From assembly GCA_031553495.1 (NCBI GenBank), contig JAVBLN010000031.1:72399-136398 (forward strand): DNA of 64,000 bases, in the 5' to 3' direction. Each line of letters begins with the position of its first letter. Within the stretch, counting starts at the first letter, position 1. Shown in pieces: positions 43,765 through 51,095 of the stretch. The DNA is from Pinibacter sp031553495 (GTDB taxonomy: Bacteria > Bacteroidota > Bacteroidia > Chitinophagales > Chitinophagaceae). The notes beneath the pieces were generated by a model. The model did no database searches and had not been told where the DNA came from. It worked only from the letters and a program-made list of their open reading frames with translations. The position numbers and the translations under genes are program-made.

Positions 43765-44286
43765 TCAAAGACCTGGTCTCAGTAGGCTATACCTGTGTTC
43801 GTTTATAAGGTGATTATTTTTGAAAATGCCATTTTTTACAACACAATCCAGCGTAAACCCTGATTTTTCCAACACTCGCATAGACGGAATATTCCATTCA
43901 AAAACTCCGGCGTACAAGCGCACTATATCAAAGTTGAGAAAGAAGTGTGGTGTTGCGTTTTGAACGGCTTTTGTCATAATGCCTTTTCCCCAAAACGGTT
44001 CGGCCAGCCAATAACCGAATTCGGCATTTTTTCTATATACATCATCCTGCGGTATAATTCCTATTACACCGATGCATTCATCATTGTATTCAATGCCAAG
44101 TTCTGTTGGCGGATTTTTTTTTCGCGATAAGAAATACGTCGCGTCTTTTAATGAATAAGGAAAAGGAAAGCTGTCTCTTACATTGTTTTTAATATGAATG
44201 TTGTTGGCATATCGGGCAATATTTTCCGCATCGTTTAAACTCAAATAACGTAATATGAAATCCCCGCAATTAATTTGAATATCCAT
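43765..44286 (-). CDS. GNAT-family N-acetyltransferase (RimJ/RimL-like)
   Basis: 173 residues. GYWLAEPFWGKGIMTKAVQN carries the acetyl-CoA loop (variant of Q/RxxGxG/A), and AGVFEWNIPSMRVLEKSGF is the typical RimJ/RimL motif B. N-terminal LRYLSLNDAENIARYANN fits the Acetyltransf_3 family. Acceptor (protein N-terminus, antibiotic or small amine) cannot be deduced. Own transcription unit. Confidence 0.88.
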   Translation of the reverse strand: MDIQINCGDFILRYLSLNDAENIARYANNIHIKNNVRDSFPFPYSLKDATYFLSRKKNPPTELGIEYNDECIGVIGIIPQDDVYRKNAEFGYWLAEPFWGKGIMTKAVQNATPHFFLNFDIVRLYAGVFEWNIPSMRVLEKSGFTLDCVVKNGIFKNNHLINEHRYSLLRPGL

Positions 44287-44350
44287 TGGGTTATGATTTT
44301 GATGTCAGAAATCAGATGTCAGATATTATACTTTGCGTCGCATAATTTTA

Positions 44351-44435
44351 TGCATCGAATTTTTTTGGGACCGGCGGTAGTGCTACTATTAAGCATCGTT
44401 GTGTCACTCACTTGTACGGTAGTAATGCTATTGAG
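44351..44435 (+). repeat. Intergenic repeat copy 16 (core A, consensus)
   Basis: The best consensus copy: T-run, GGGACCGGCGG, CGGTAGTGCTACTATTAAGC, A core, CGGTAGTAATGCTATTGAG. TTATACTTTGCG lies upstream, as at copies 5, 9 and 21. Confidence 0.9.
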
Positions 44436-44580
44436 TTGTGAGTTGTGAGTTTTGAGTTTTGAGTGTATTTGTTTTAGCTTTATCTAATATTTATAGCATT
44501 CTCAACTATAAAGCATTCTCCATTCTCAACTCTCCATTCTCAATTTATTTAAGCACTTTCAACTTTCAATTTTCAACTTG
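44351..44580 (+). repeat. Long composite repeat, right partner
   Basis: Inverted copy of 40815-41027: repeat copy 16, then GAGTTGTGAGTTTTGAG array, link (GCTTTATCTAATATTTATAG), TTCTCAACTATAAAGC and CATTCTCAACTCTCC arrays, ending inside the last codons of the MscS gene. Confidence 0.8.
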
Positions 44581-46974
44581 TTTAATGTATACATCGGTTT
44601 TGGGATAAGGTATTTCGATGCCGGCTTTTTCGAACTGCTCAAAAATCTCCATCATCAGGCTGCTGCGCACACTTCCTCCATTGTTAAGATCATGAGTCCA
44701 GAAAAGTATTCTGAAATCAACGGAGCTGTTGCCAAAGTTATTCAATAAAACCAATGGTTCCGGCGATTTCATTACCATTTCATTCCTGCTTAAAATATCT
44801 TGCACAATTTGTTTTGCTTTGCGAACATCTACATCATAAGCAACTCCCACTCCAATTTCGAGACGTTTGTTTCTATTGTGCAATGTCCAGTTAATAAGGT
44901 GTTTTGAAAGCATATCGCCATTAGGCACAATAATATCTGCACCTTCCACATTGCTGATCTTACTGGATCTTACACCAATTTCTTTTACGGTGCCGGAACG
45001 TCCGTCCACTTCAATAAAATCACCAATCTGTATGGGCCGTTCAAAGGCAAGTATAATACCCGAAACAAGATTGTTAACAATATTTTGCAAGCCAAAACCA
45101 ATGCCCACGCTTAATGCCCCAATCATAATGGAAATTTTATCCAACGGAATTCCCGCTGCTGCAATAGCTACTAAGAAGCCAAAGGCCCAAATAGCCAGGC
45201 GCACAAGCAGCATAACAGAGCCAAGGTTACTGCGTTTGTTTGTGTTGTTGTGAAGCTTGCTGCCAAAAAAGAAATTGATAAATTGGGATATAATTGATGA
45301 GATCCATATTATAAGCACAAAAATAGCAACGCTCATAAAGCTGAATTGCATATTGCCGATAGCTCTTTGCTTGTTAAAGAATGAACTTAACGCATTTACC
45401 ATAAAGTCATATATGGCAAGGCTTCTGGAGAAAGCTATTACCCACAATATGCAGGTAACGATCAAAAGCAATTTCCTGAGTTTTACTTTTAAATCGTTAT
45501 AATTGATAAGATCTGAAAACCTGCTTTTGCGAAATACTTCGCATTGAAGATAAACCGCTTCAAGAATAATTGTACTGAACGCCATTAATGTGAAAGTGAA
45601 CGTAAAACTTTGCACAGCAGTCATTCCCAAAATCTTTGCAAGTGTAACCCTGCCGGTAAAATTGAAAAAAATTGAAAGCGCTGCCAGTATAAGGGTTAAA
45701 ATCGTAATAGCTTTTTTTACAGGAGATTCTTCAATTTGATTAAACATGGAGCTTTTATCACGTAGTATTTTAATGCAAACTCCTGTTAATGCAAGGCTTC
45801 CAAATAGCAACCAAAGTCTCTCGCCAAAAGAAGATTCAATAAACAAGTCGTCTATTGCAAAAAAGAACCATAGCGCCAGCATAATAAACCAGTTCAATTT
45901 TGTTTTACCGGTAAAAAAAGGCAATAGCAAATAAGTAACAAAGATCAAGCGTATCACTTCATTGGCGTGCATATATACCATTGGTGGATTTGGGTACAAA
46001 TATGGCCCCACACAAAGAAACGCGGTAATACAGGAAGCAATAACGGAGTGATTGATGAAATGAAGATTCGACATAATCGTCTTTGCATCTTTATAATTAC
46101 TTACGCGTTTGTAGTTGAGCAAACACCATACAAGAAATGCGGCAAGTATTACATAATTGATGCTACGAATGTTCCAACTGCCTGAAGTATAAATGGAAAA
46201 CACGTGAGAGGCTCTTTGCACCGTGCTGATAACCACTTCCCACAACGATTGCTTATAGTTTGACGTTTTTAATTTTAACAACGGCGCTTCTTCCTGTCCC
46301 CACATGGCGCTTTTAAATGCAATTGTACGGTAATTAAGTTCCGACAACATATCACTCACCTGCAAACTGTTTATCGACAATTTGTTTTTCATAACATTGA
46401 TACGTGTCATTGCCGCAATTTGCACGGAATCCAGCAATTCCGCCTTTCTCAGAACATTTTTTACCTGCCTGTTCAGCGCGGTATCGGGTAATGTTATTTT
46501 TAGTGAAGCATCGTTAATTATCTTTTTTACCTCATGGTTGTTTTTTGTTAATATCTCCGAATACTCGTTGAGGTTAGTTTGCCAGTCGGCAAGTTTGTTG
46601 GCGGATTCCTGCAACATAATAGAAAATGTGTTCAGGTTTCGCAGGTTCATTTCGGCATCGTTCCTGTCAATTCTTTTCTTAAAAAAACTAAGCGATTTTT
46701 CAAGAGAGGGTAGGGCGGTCGCTATTTTTGTTGTGTCCATCCTTCGCTTGAAATAATTGGAAGAACGCGATAAAGTGAAGGAATAGGTTTCAATTTTATT
46801 GACAATCTTGGGAACTACCGTATCAGCCAAAGCTTTTGTGATAGAGTCTTTGATAGCAATCTGCTTAAGCGAATCTTTTTTGGGGTCGTGCTTTTGCGCA
46901 TGAACAAATTGTGTGGCCCCGAAAAAAAATACTATAATAATAGTGGCAATTGTAACCCGGCAAAACTTCTTCAT
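44566..46974 (-). CDS. MscS-family mechanosensitive channel with long N-terminal region
   Basis: 802 residues from ATG at 46974 (MKKFCRV, signal peptide to about residue 27, HAQ); an upstream start adds eight residues. Periplasmic helical domain about 30-260, then ten or so membrane helices (about 275-600). The last is the pore helix with GLQNIVNNLVSGIILAFERP and the MscS beta domain follows (GDFIEVDGRSGTVKEIGVRS, VPNGDMLSKHLINW). Resembles MscK/YbiO-type large MscS proteins, which open under osmotic downshock. The last three codons (VEN) and stop lie in the composite repeat. Confidence 0.9.
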   Translation of the reverse strand: MKKFCRVTIATIIIVFFFGATQFVHAQKHDPKKDSLKQIAIKDSITKALADTVVPKIVNKIETYSFTLSRSSNYFKRRMDTTKIATALPSLEKSLSFFKKRIDRNDAEMNLRNLNTFSIMLQESANKLADWQTNLNEYSEILTKNNHEVKKIINDASLKITLPDTALNRQVKNVLRKAELLDSVQIAAMTRINVMKNKLSINSLQVSDMLSELNYRTIAFKSAMWGQEEAPLLKLKTSNYKQSLWEVVISTVQRASHVFSIYTSGSWNIRSINYVILAAFLVWCLLNYKRVSNYKDAKTIMSNLHFINHSVIASCITAFLCVGPYLYPNPPMVYMHANEVIRLIFVTYLLLPFFTGKTKLNWFIMLALWFFFAIDDLFIESSFGERLWLLFGSLALTGVCIKILRDKSSMFNQIEESPVKKAITILTLILAALSIFFNFTGRVTLAKILGMTAVQSFTFTFTLMAFSTIILEAVYLQCEVFRKSRFSDLINYNDLKVKLRKLLLIVTCILWVIAFSRSLAIYDFMVNALSSFFNKQRAIGNMQFSFMSVAIFVLIIWISSIISQFINFFFGSKLHNNTNKRSNLGSVMLLVRLAIWAFGFLVAIAAAGIPLDKISIMIGALSVGIGFGLQNIVNNLVSGIILAFERPIQIGDFIEVDGRSGTVKEIGVRSSKISNVEGADIIVPNGDMLSKHLINWTLHNRNKRLEIGVGVAYDVDVRKAKQIVQDILSRNEMVMKSPEPLVLLNNFGNSSVDFRILFWTHDLNNGGSVRSSLMMEIFEQFEKAGIEIPYPKTDVYIKQVEN

Positions 46975-47029
46975 TTGAGATATACTTATTAGTTGCAAAT
47001 TACATCAATTAGAAGAAACGAAAATGCTA

Positions 47030-47117
47030 TTGAGAGTTGTGAGTTATGAGTTGTGAGTTATGAGTGTTTTTGTTTCAGTTTTATCTAATATCTATAGCAT
47101 TCTCCATTCTCAATTTA
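47030..47117. repeat. Partial composite repeat
   Basis: ATGCTATTGAGAGTTGTGAG, array, TTTATCTAATATCTATAGC, TTCTCCATTCTCAATTTATT. Same order as 44425-44550, but the copy begins right after where the core would be. Confidence 0.75.
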
Positions 47118-47118
47118 T

Positions 47119-47215
47119 TTTAACCACAAGGTTCACCAGGAAAACACAAAGGGTTGGTAACAATTCAGCAAACCCTTGTGTACCTTGTGCCGCTATTGTG
47201 TCCATTGTGGTTAAA
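47119..47215. repeat. Palindromic TTTAACCACAAGG element, copy 2
   Basis: Ends TTTAACCACAAGG (47119-47131) and CCATTGTGGTTAAA (47202-47215); inner inverted repeat CACAAAGGGTT/AACCCTTGTG (47145-47155, 47171-47180). Same design as 23424-23499, 20 bases longer. Confidence 0.8.
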
Positions 47216-47372
47216 CAACGGTGCTGTTCGACATGCTAGCGCCATTTGCGTAATAACCAATAAAAAAACTGTCTACTTTTTTCAGGACGTGCTTTGTACA
47301 ACATTAAGAGTGTAGGTGTTTTCTCCTTTTGACTTTTGAATCCTTATATCTTAATTGTTGTAAAACATAAAT

Positions 47373-47687
47373 TCACCGTTTCTCATCTGGAATCATTTTT
47401 CCTCTCATCACCACATAAATAATTCCGGTGAAAATACCCGTTAGTACAAGCCCCAGCGACCAAATGATCTTTTCAGATGTATGAAGGCTTTTATTGGAAA
47501 CTACTTCGCAAATTGATGAGATGATAAAAATAAGTGCAGCTATAGAGCCGATGATAGCTGTAAGATAAATAACGCTCATCACAGACTCAGAGGATTGCAT
47601 AGTAGCGAACATAATAAATGCACTTATATGACACAATGCCGCGATAATAAAAGTGCCGTTGATCAATATGTTCATGAGGTTTTTCAT
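47373..47687 (-). CDS. Small membrane protein, PLDc_N-like
   Basis: 104 residues with three hydrophobic helices (about 6-27, 38-60, 73-94). The C-terminal WSLGLVLTGIFTGIIYVVMRGK resembles the PLDc_N two-helix motif (phospholipase-D-nuclease N-terminal), but the domain is weakly conserved and I cannot assign a function. Preceded by a long gene-free stretch. Single gene. Confidence 0.6.
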   Translation of the reverse strand: MKNLMNILINGTFIIAALCHISAFIMFATMQSSESVMSVIYLTAIIGSIAALIFIISSICEVVSNKSLHTSEKIIWSLGLVLTGIFTGIIYVVMRGKMIPDEKR

Positions 47688-47895
47688 AAATAGAAATATT
47701 ATAGCTAAGATTCGCTTTAAAATTAAGCAAGTTTAGGAAAAGTAATAGTATAAACAGCGTGAAAAGAGTATGTGGATTTTTTAATGATGTACATAAAACT
47801 GCTTTTTCAACAAACAATCTTTTGATCCAAGTGTTATGCGCAACCTGGTTATTGTTGCGCGATGAAAAAAAAATTTAAAAAAAGTGCAAAAAAAT

Positions 47896-47925
47896 TTTGT
47901 AGAAAAAAAAAGCCTGTTATCTTTG
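47896..47925 (+). promoter_or_regulatory. Promoter of tRNA-Val
   Basis: TTTG at 47896-47899, 18-base spacer, TATCTTTG at 47918-47925, an exact TAnnTTTG. This is the best Bacteroidota-type promoter in the window; the tRNA starts 37 bases later. Confidence 0.7.
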
Positions 47926-47961
47926 CACTCCCAACAACGAAAAACGGGAAGTTCTTACGAA

Positions 47962-48036
47962 GGGAGTTTAGCTCAGTTGGTTCAGAGCATCTGCCTTACA
48001 AGCAGAGGGTCGGCGGTTCGAGCCCGTCAACTCCCA
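47962..48036 (+). tRNA. tRNA-Val (anticodon TAC)
   Basis: 75 bases. Acceptor stem GGGAGTT (47962-47968) with AACTCCC (48029-48035), D-arm GCTC/GAGC, anticodon stem TCTGC/GCAGA with loop CTTACAA (anticodon TAC at 47997-47999), T-arm GGCGG-TTCGAGC-CCGTC. CCA is not encoded. Followed directly by a strong terminator. Confidence 0.97.
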
Positions 48037-48040
48037 CTAA

Positions 48041-48082
48041 AAAACAAGCAGTTATAACTACAAGTTTATAACTGCTTGTTTT
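48041..48082 (+). terminator. Terminator of tRNA-Val
   Basis: Perfect 17-bp stem (48041-48057 with 48066-48082, AAAACAAGCAGTTATAA) and an 8-base loop, ending in TTTTATTT. Confidence 0.85.
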
Positions 48083-48478
48083 ATTTAGCAACAAATCTAG
48101 CTGCAACTTTTTGATCACCCGAATTGCGATTCAGCAGAATACCACAACTTATAATAAACCAAACCATACCATACGAGAAATTCCATGTAGCATCAGCTCT
48201 GGCATCTAATTTCTGATTTCTCAACTTCCCGCAAGCATAAATACAAAAACATCTTACTAACATAGACCATCACACGAAACGAAAAAATGATGGGTTGTCA
48301 GAATTTGGATTTTTTGGATTTATGGATTAAAGGATGTTAGTAAAGCATGCCGTCCTTTCTGAATTTAGAATGTTGAATTAACCGGGAATGTTTGAGAGTT
48401 GCCGTTGTTGCGTGTGTAGGGCGGCCTTGTGTGAATGCACACCAACAACTTATGAGATTCTTGGCTATTAAACCCACC

Positions 48479-48547
48479 GCTCAATAGCATTACTACCGAT
48501 GAACGTAATGCGACGCAACGAGGCTTAACCGGAGTTACAAATGCCTG
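48479..48547 (-). repeat. Intergenic repeat copy 17 (core B)
   Basis: Minus-strand: AACTCCGGTTAAGC, core CTCGTTGCGTCGCATTACG, right arm CGGTAGTAATGCTATTGAG. B core with the arm type usual for A cores. Confidence 0.8.
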
Positions 48548-48575
48548 TAACCTTATAACGATAAGAAGATTCTGT

Positions 48576-48621
48576 ATGTTGCTAAAAACAGCAGTATAAT
48601 GTTACAAGGCTTTAAGCCTTG
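48576..48621 (+). repeat. TTGCTAAAAACAGCA / CAAGGCTTTAAGCCTTG element, copy 1
   Basis: ATGTTGCTAAAAACAGCAG, TATAATGTTA, then the palindrome CAAGGCTTTAAGCCTTG. An inverted copy is at 63917-63962. Confidence 0.75.
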
Positions 48622-48673
48622 AAGAATTTAAGCTTTACTACTTATTACTAACCGTTATTAATATACGAATTAT

Positions 48674-49834
48674 TTAACATTGTTTCAAAGTGTGGACCTT
48701 TCTGTACTGTGTGGGACTCATATCCGTTTCTCGCTTGAAAAAGGTGTTGAAGGACGAGATGCTTTTGAAGCCCACTCGCTCGGCAATCTCTGTAATTGTA
48801 AGGGAAGTGCTGCCATTGGTAAGCAACTCTTTGGCTTCGCCAATGCGGTAGCTGTTTACGAAGCCGAGGAAGTTGCCGCCAAAATCCTCCCGTATAATTG
48901 TTGACAGATAGGTACGGTTGGTGTTTAAAGCCCGAACCACATTATCCAGGCGAAGCTCCGGATTGCGAAACTCGTGTTCTGTTTCCATCAGGTTGATCAG
49001 ATCATTTCGCAATTTTGTCCGTATTTCAAGCGACATCCCAATTCCATTTCCATTGCCGTTTCCGGTTGGTACGTTTTGTTCTGTGCGGTTGCGGTCAGTT
49101 TCGGCTTTTGTGTAGATGTCCTGCTGCCGCAAACCCAGAAAATTGATTACAAGGTAGAAAACTGCATAGATGAAATTGGAGGCCACAAACACCCAGCCTA
49201 CATTGCCCGAGATGAACTGGTCGAAGATCGTCCAGCCGCCATAGAGCGTATATAAAAAGATAAGGTATGGAATCCATGAAAGGCTGATATTTTCGCGGAA
49301 GGAGAACTGGGCGGCTATGACATCTTTGTGCCGCTTATACATGGACCAGGTTTTAATCACAACAGCTATCAGCACCACCACAAATACAAGGAACGCAGTC
49401 ACCCGCAATAGTACGAGCGGATGGCTAATGTTTTCGAAAATATCAGCGAAAGTATAAATCGGCCGTGGTTCAGAACAAAACGGCGCAATAACGATGTACA
49501 ACAGTACAAATGCCGCCAGGCCGCCGGCAAGCCAGCCAATCAGCTTCCGGTTACTTTCCCAGGGCTGCATCAGCAACCGGAAATAAATGTAAATAAGGAC
49601 CTCTGTAGCTATGCAGATCAGGCTGTAGGAATAAACCAGCTTTTCGGGCTGGAAATCGGCGTCCATGTAGAATACCACGAGCACGGTGGACATATAGGCA
49701 AATAGAAGTGTTGATACAATCGCAAGCACCCCTTTAGGACGGCTGTGTCCGTGCATTGTCCACATCAGGCCGGCGCAGAACAGCGCAGTCACAATGAGGG
49801 TAGTTGATGATATCAGAAACCATTCCTGGAGCAT
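48674..49834 (-). CDS. Membrane-bound AraC-family regulator (7TM-HTH)
   Basis: 386 residues. Seven hydrophobic helices in the first 235 residues, a linker rich in Asn/Gly (GNGNGNGIG), then a C-terminal AraC domain with both HTH units (DNVVRALNTNRTYLSTIIRE; ITEIAERVGFKSISSFNTFF followed by SPTQYR). Such proteins sense a signal in or near the membrane and bind DNA while tethered. Divergent from the outer-membrane barrel gene at 50029; three 21-bp direct repeats between them are its likely binding sites. More GC-rich than the flanks. Confidence 0.9.
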   Translation of the reverse strand: MLQEWFLISSTTLIVTALFCAGLMWTMHGHSRPKGVLAIVSTLLFAYMSTVLVVFYMDADFQPEKLVYSYSLICIATEVLIYIYFRLLMQPWESNRKLIGWLAGGLAAFVLLYIVIAPFCSEPRPIYTFADIFENISHPLVLLRVTAFLVFVVVLIAVVIKTWSMYKRHKDVIAAQFSFRENISLSWIPYLIFLYTLYGGWTIFDQFISGNVGWVFVASNFIYAVFYLVINFLGLRQQDIYTKAETDRNRTEQNVPTGNGNGNGIGMSLEIRTKLRNDLINLMETEHEFRNPELRLDNVVRALNTNRTYLSTIIREDFGGNFLGFVNSYRIGEAKELLTNGSTSLTITEIAERVGFKSISSFNTFFKRETDMSPTQYRKVHTLKQC

Positions 49835-49874
49835 TTCGATTTCTAAAAATACCCCCCAAATGTATGGGTTTTGT

Positions 49875-49938
49875 GAAATCCGATAGAAGCTTTTCTGAAT
49901 CCAATAGAAGTTTTGCAGAATCCATTATAAGTTTTGCT
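49875..49938. promoter_or_regulatory. Three tandem 21-bp repeats, likely activator sites
   Basis: Units at 49875-49896, 49897-49917 and 49918-49938 follow GAATCCnATAGAAGTTTTGC, with a degenerate fourth just before. Spaced by two helical turns and ending about 44 bases upstream of the inferred transcription start of the barrel gene, with a -7-like AACTTTG at 49971-49977. Confidence 0.65.
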
Positions 49939-50028
49939 AAATCGAAAAGTGTGAAGACCAGCCATTTATAAACTTTGTGAACAGGGTAGGAAACCCGTTT
50001 CAAATCATTAAACAATAAAAAGAATCAC

Positions 50029-50637
50029 ATGAAAAAGATCGTTTTTGCGCTTGCATTGCCTTTTGTTGCCACCTTTTCCTATTCACAGGAGTTTGGCTTT
50101 GGCCCTAAGGTAGGAATGAATATTTCGATGGTTAGCGGCGACGTTACGGAGGCACCAAAGCCCCGGATCGGGCTTAATGCCGGGGTTTTCGGGGAGTATA
50201 AATTTTCCGGAATGTGGGCCCTTGAGGGGGCGCTGATGTATTCCGCACAAGGCGTGAAGGACAAATGGGATGCCGGTGATGGTGTAGAAGTGAGCAGCAA
50301 TATTAAGGCCGACTACCTGAATATTCCTGTGCTGGCAAAATGCTATGCTGCCGGTGGTTTCAATATTTTCGCCGGGCCGCAGTTTGGGTTCCTGCTCTCG
50401 GCCAAGAACCACCAGAGTGCTTCGGGTTTCGAATCGCGGACCGATGATATTAAAGACGATTGCAATGGTATGGCTATCGCCGGTGTGGCCGGTTTTGGTT
50501 ACCAGTTCAAAACGGGGCTGAACCTCTCGGCCGGTTTTCAATATGGCTTCAACGACGTATTTACCTCCGAGATTGACGGCCAAAAATACGCCAACCACAA
50601 CTGTGTGATCCAGCTTACCGCAGGATGGAGGTTTTAA
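50029..50637 (+). CDS. Outer membrane beta-barrel protein (PorT/OMP_b-brl family)
   Basis: 202 residues: signal peptide 1-20 (FSYSQ), then alternating strands starting FGFGPKVGMNISMVSGD, with YLNIPVLAKCYAAGGFNIFAGPQFGFLL and GYQFKTGLNLSAGFQYGFND, ending in an aromatic (WRF), as barrel proteins do. Eight-strand barrel expected. Function in this family is mostly unknown. Divergent from, and probably controlled by, the AraC-type regulator. Confidence 0.85.
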   Translation: MKKIVFALALPFVATFSYSQEFGFGPKVGMNISMVSGDVTEAPKPRIGLNAGVFGEYKFSGMWALEGALMYSAQGVKDKWDAGDGVEVSSNIKADYLNIPVLAKCYAAGGFNIFAGPQFGFLLSAKNHQSASGFESRTDDIKDDCNGMAIAGVAGFGYQFKTGLNLSAGFQYGFNDVFTSEIDGQKYANHNCVIQLTAGWRF

Positions 50638-50728
50638 CTTAAAAGAAACGCTCTGAAGCATATTGCATTTTCGCGGTGGAGGAAATGGCCTCGAAACAAT
50701 GCTTTGCACAGTATACAAGTATGTACTG

Positions 50729-50807
50729 ATATTTTTTATGGGACGGGCGGTAGTGCTACTATTAAGCATCGTTGTGTCACTCACTTGTACGGTAGGAATG
50801 CTTATCA
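50729..50807 (+). repeat. Intergenic repeat copy 18 (core A)
   Basis: ATATTTTTTATGGGACGGGCGG, consensus left arm, A core, right arm CGGTAGGAATGCTTATCAG. It merges into the AT array. Confidence 0.87.
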
Positions 50808-50840
50808 GTAATTAATAATTAATAATGAATAATTAATAAT
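50808..50840. repeat. AATTAATAATTAAT array
   Basis: Identical over about 30 bases, in inverse orientation, to 61814-61846. Confidence 0.75.
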
Positions 50841-50928
50841 AGATGATGGTATAGGAGGGCGAAAAAAATGAGCTGATTTTCTTTTGTTTTTTGTAATTAC
50901 TAACTATGACGAATAGCCGAAAATAGCA

Positions 50929-51003
50929 CAATAGCGTATCAAATGTACAAGAGTGCGACGCAACGAAAGCTTAATGCTTATTCTGCCGCCCGGTTCATAA
51001 TTA
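50929..51003 (-). repeat. Intergenic repeat copy 19 (core B)
   Basis: Minus-strand: TTATGAACCGGGCGGCAG, diverged left arm AATAAGCATTAAGC, core CGTTGCGTCGCACTCTTG, right arm ending ACGCTATTG. Faces copy 18. Confidence 0.75.
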
Positions 51004-51095
51004 TCGTTTCCCTTAATGTAGGGACTGTGCTGTATATAGTAGAGCTACCGGATTGAAACATCTGATTAACTCATATTGTAAATTCTAAAATTAAA

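Larger units (their letters stand above)
46999..47372. other. Intergenic region of repeats
   Basis: A GAGTTGTGAGTTATGAG array and link (47030-47117, partial composite repeat without the core) and the palindromic element 47119-47215. The remaining 150 bases show no gene. Confidence 0.5.
48083..48673. other. Intergenic region downstream of tRNA-Val
   Basis: Holds the 18-mer CTTATAATAAACCAAACC (48148-48165) and a block at 48296-48340, both shared with 37951-38074, then repeat copy 17 and a TTGCTAAAAACAGCA element. I see no convincing gene, integrase remnant or attachment site. Confidence 0.45.
50638..51095. other. Intergenic region with a facing repeat pair
   Basis: Copies 18 and 19 flank an AATTAATAATTAATAATG array. 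About 90 bases before the next start show no further features. Confidence 0.5.

Noticed and set aside
47862..48071. A 69-codon open frame across the tRNA gene
   Set aside because: It overlaps tRNA-Val, its promoter and its terminator, and has a lysine-rich low-complexity start; it is not a gene.
47962..48340. Integration site at the 3' end of tRNA-Val
   Set aside because: No integrase, and I see no repeat of the tRNA 3' end in the window.
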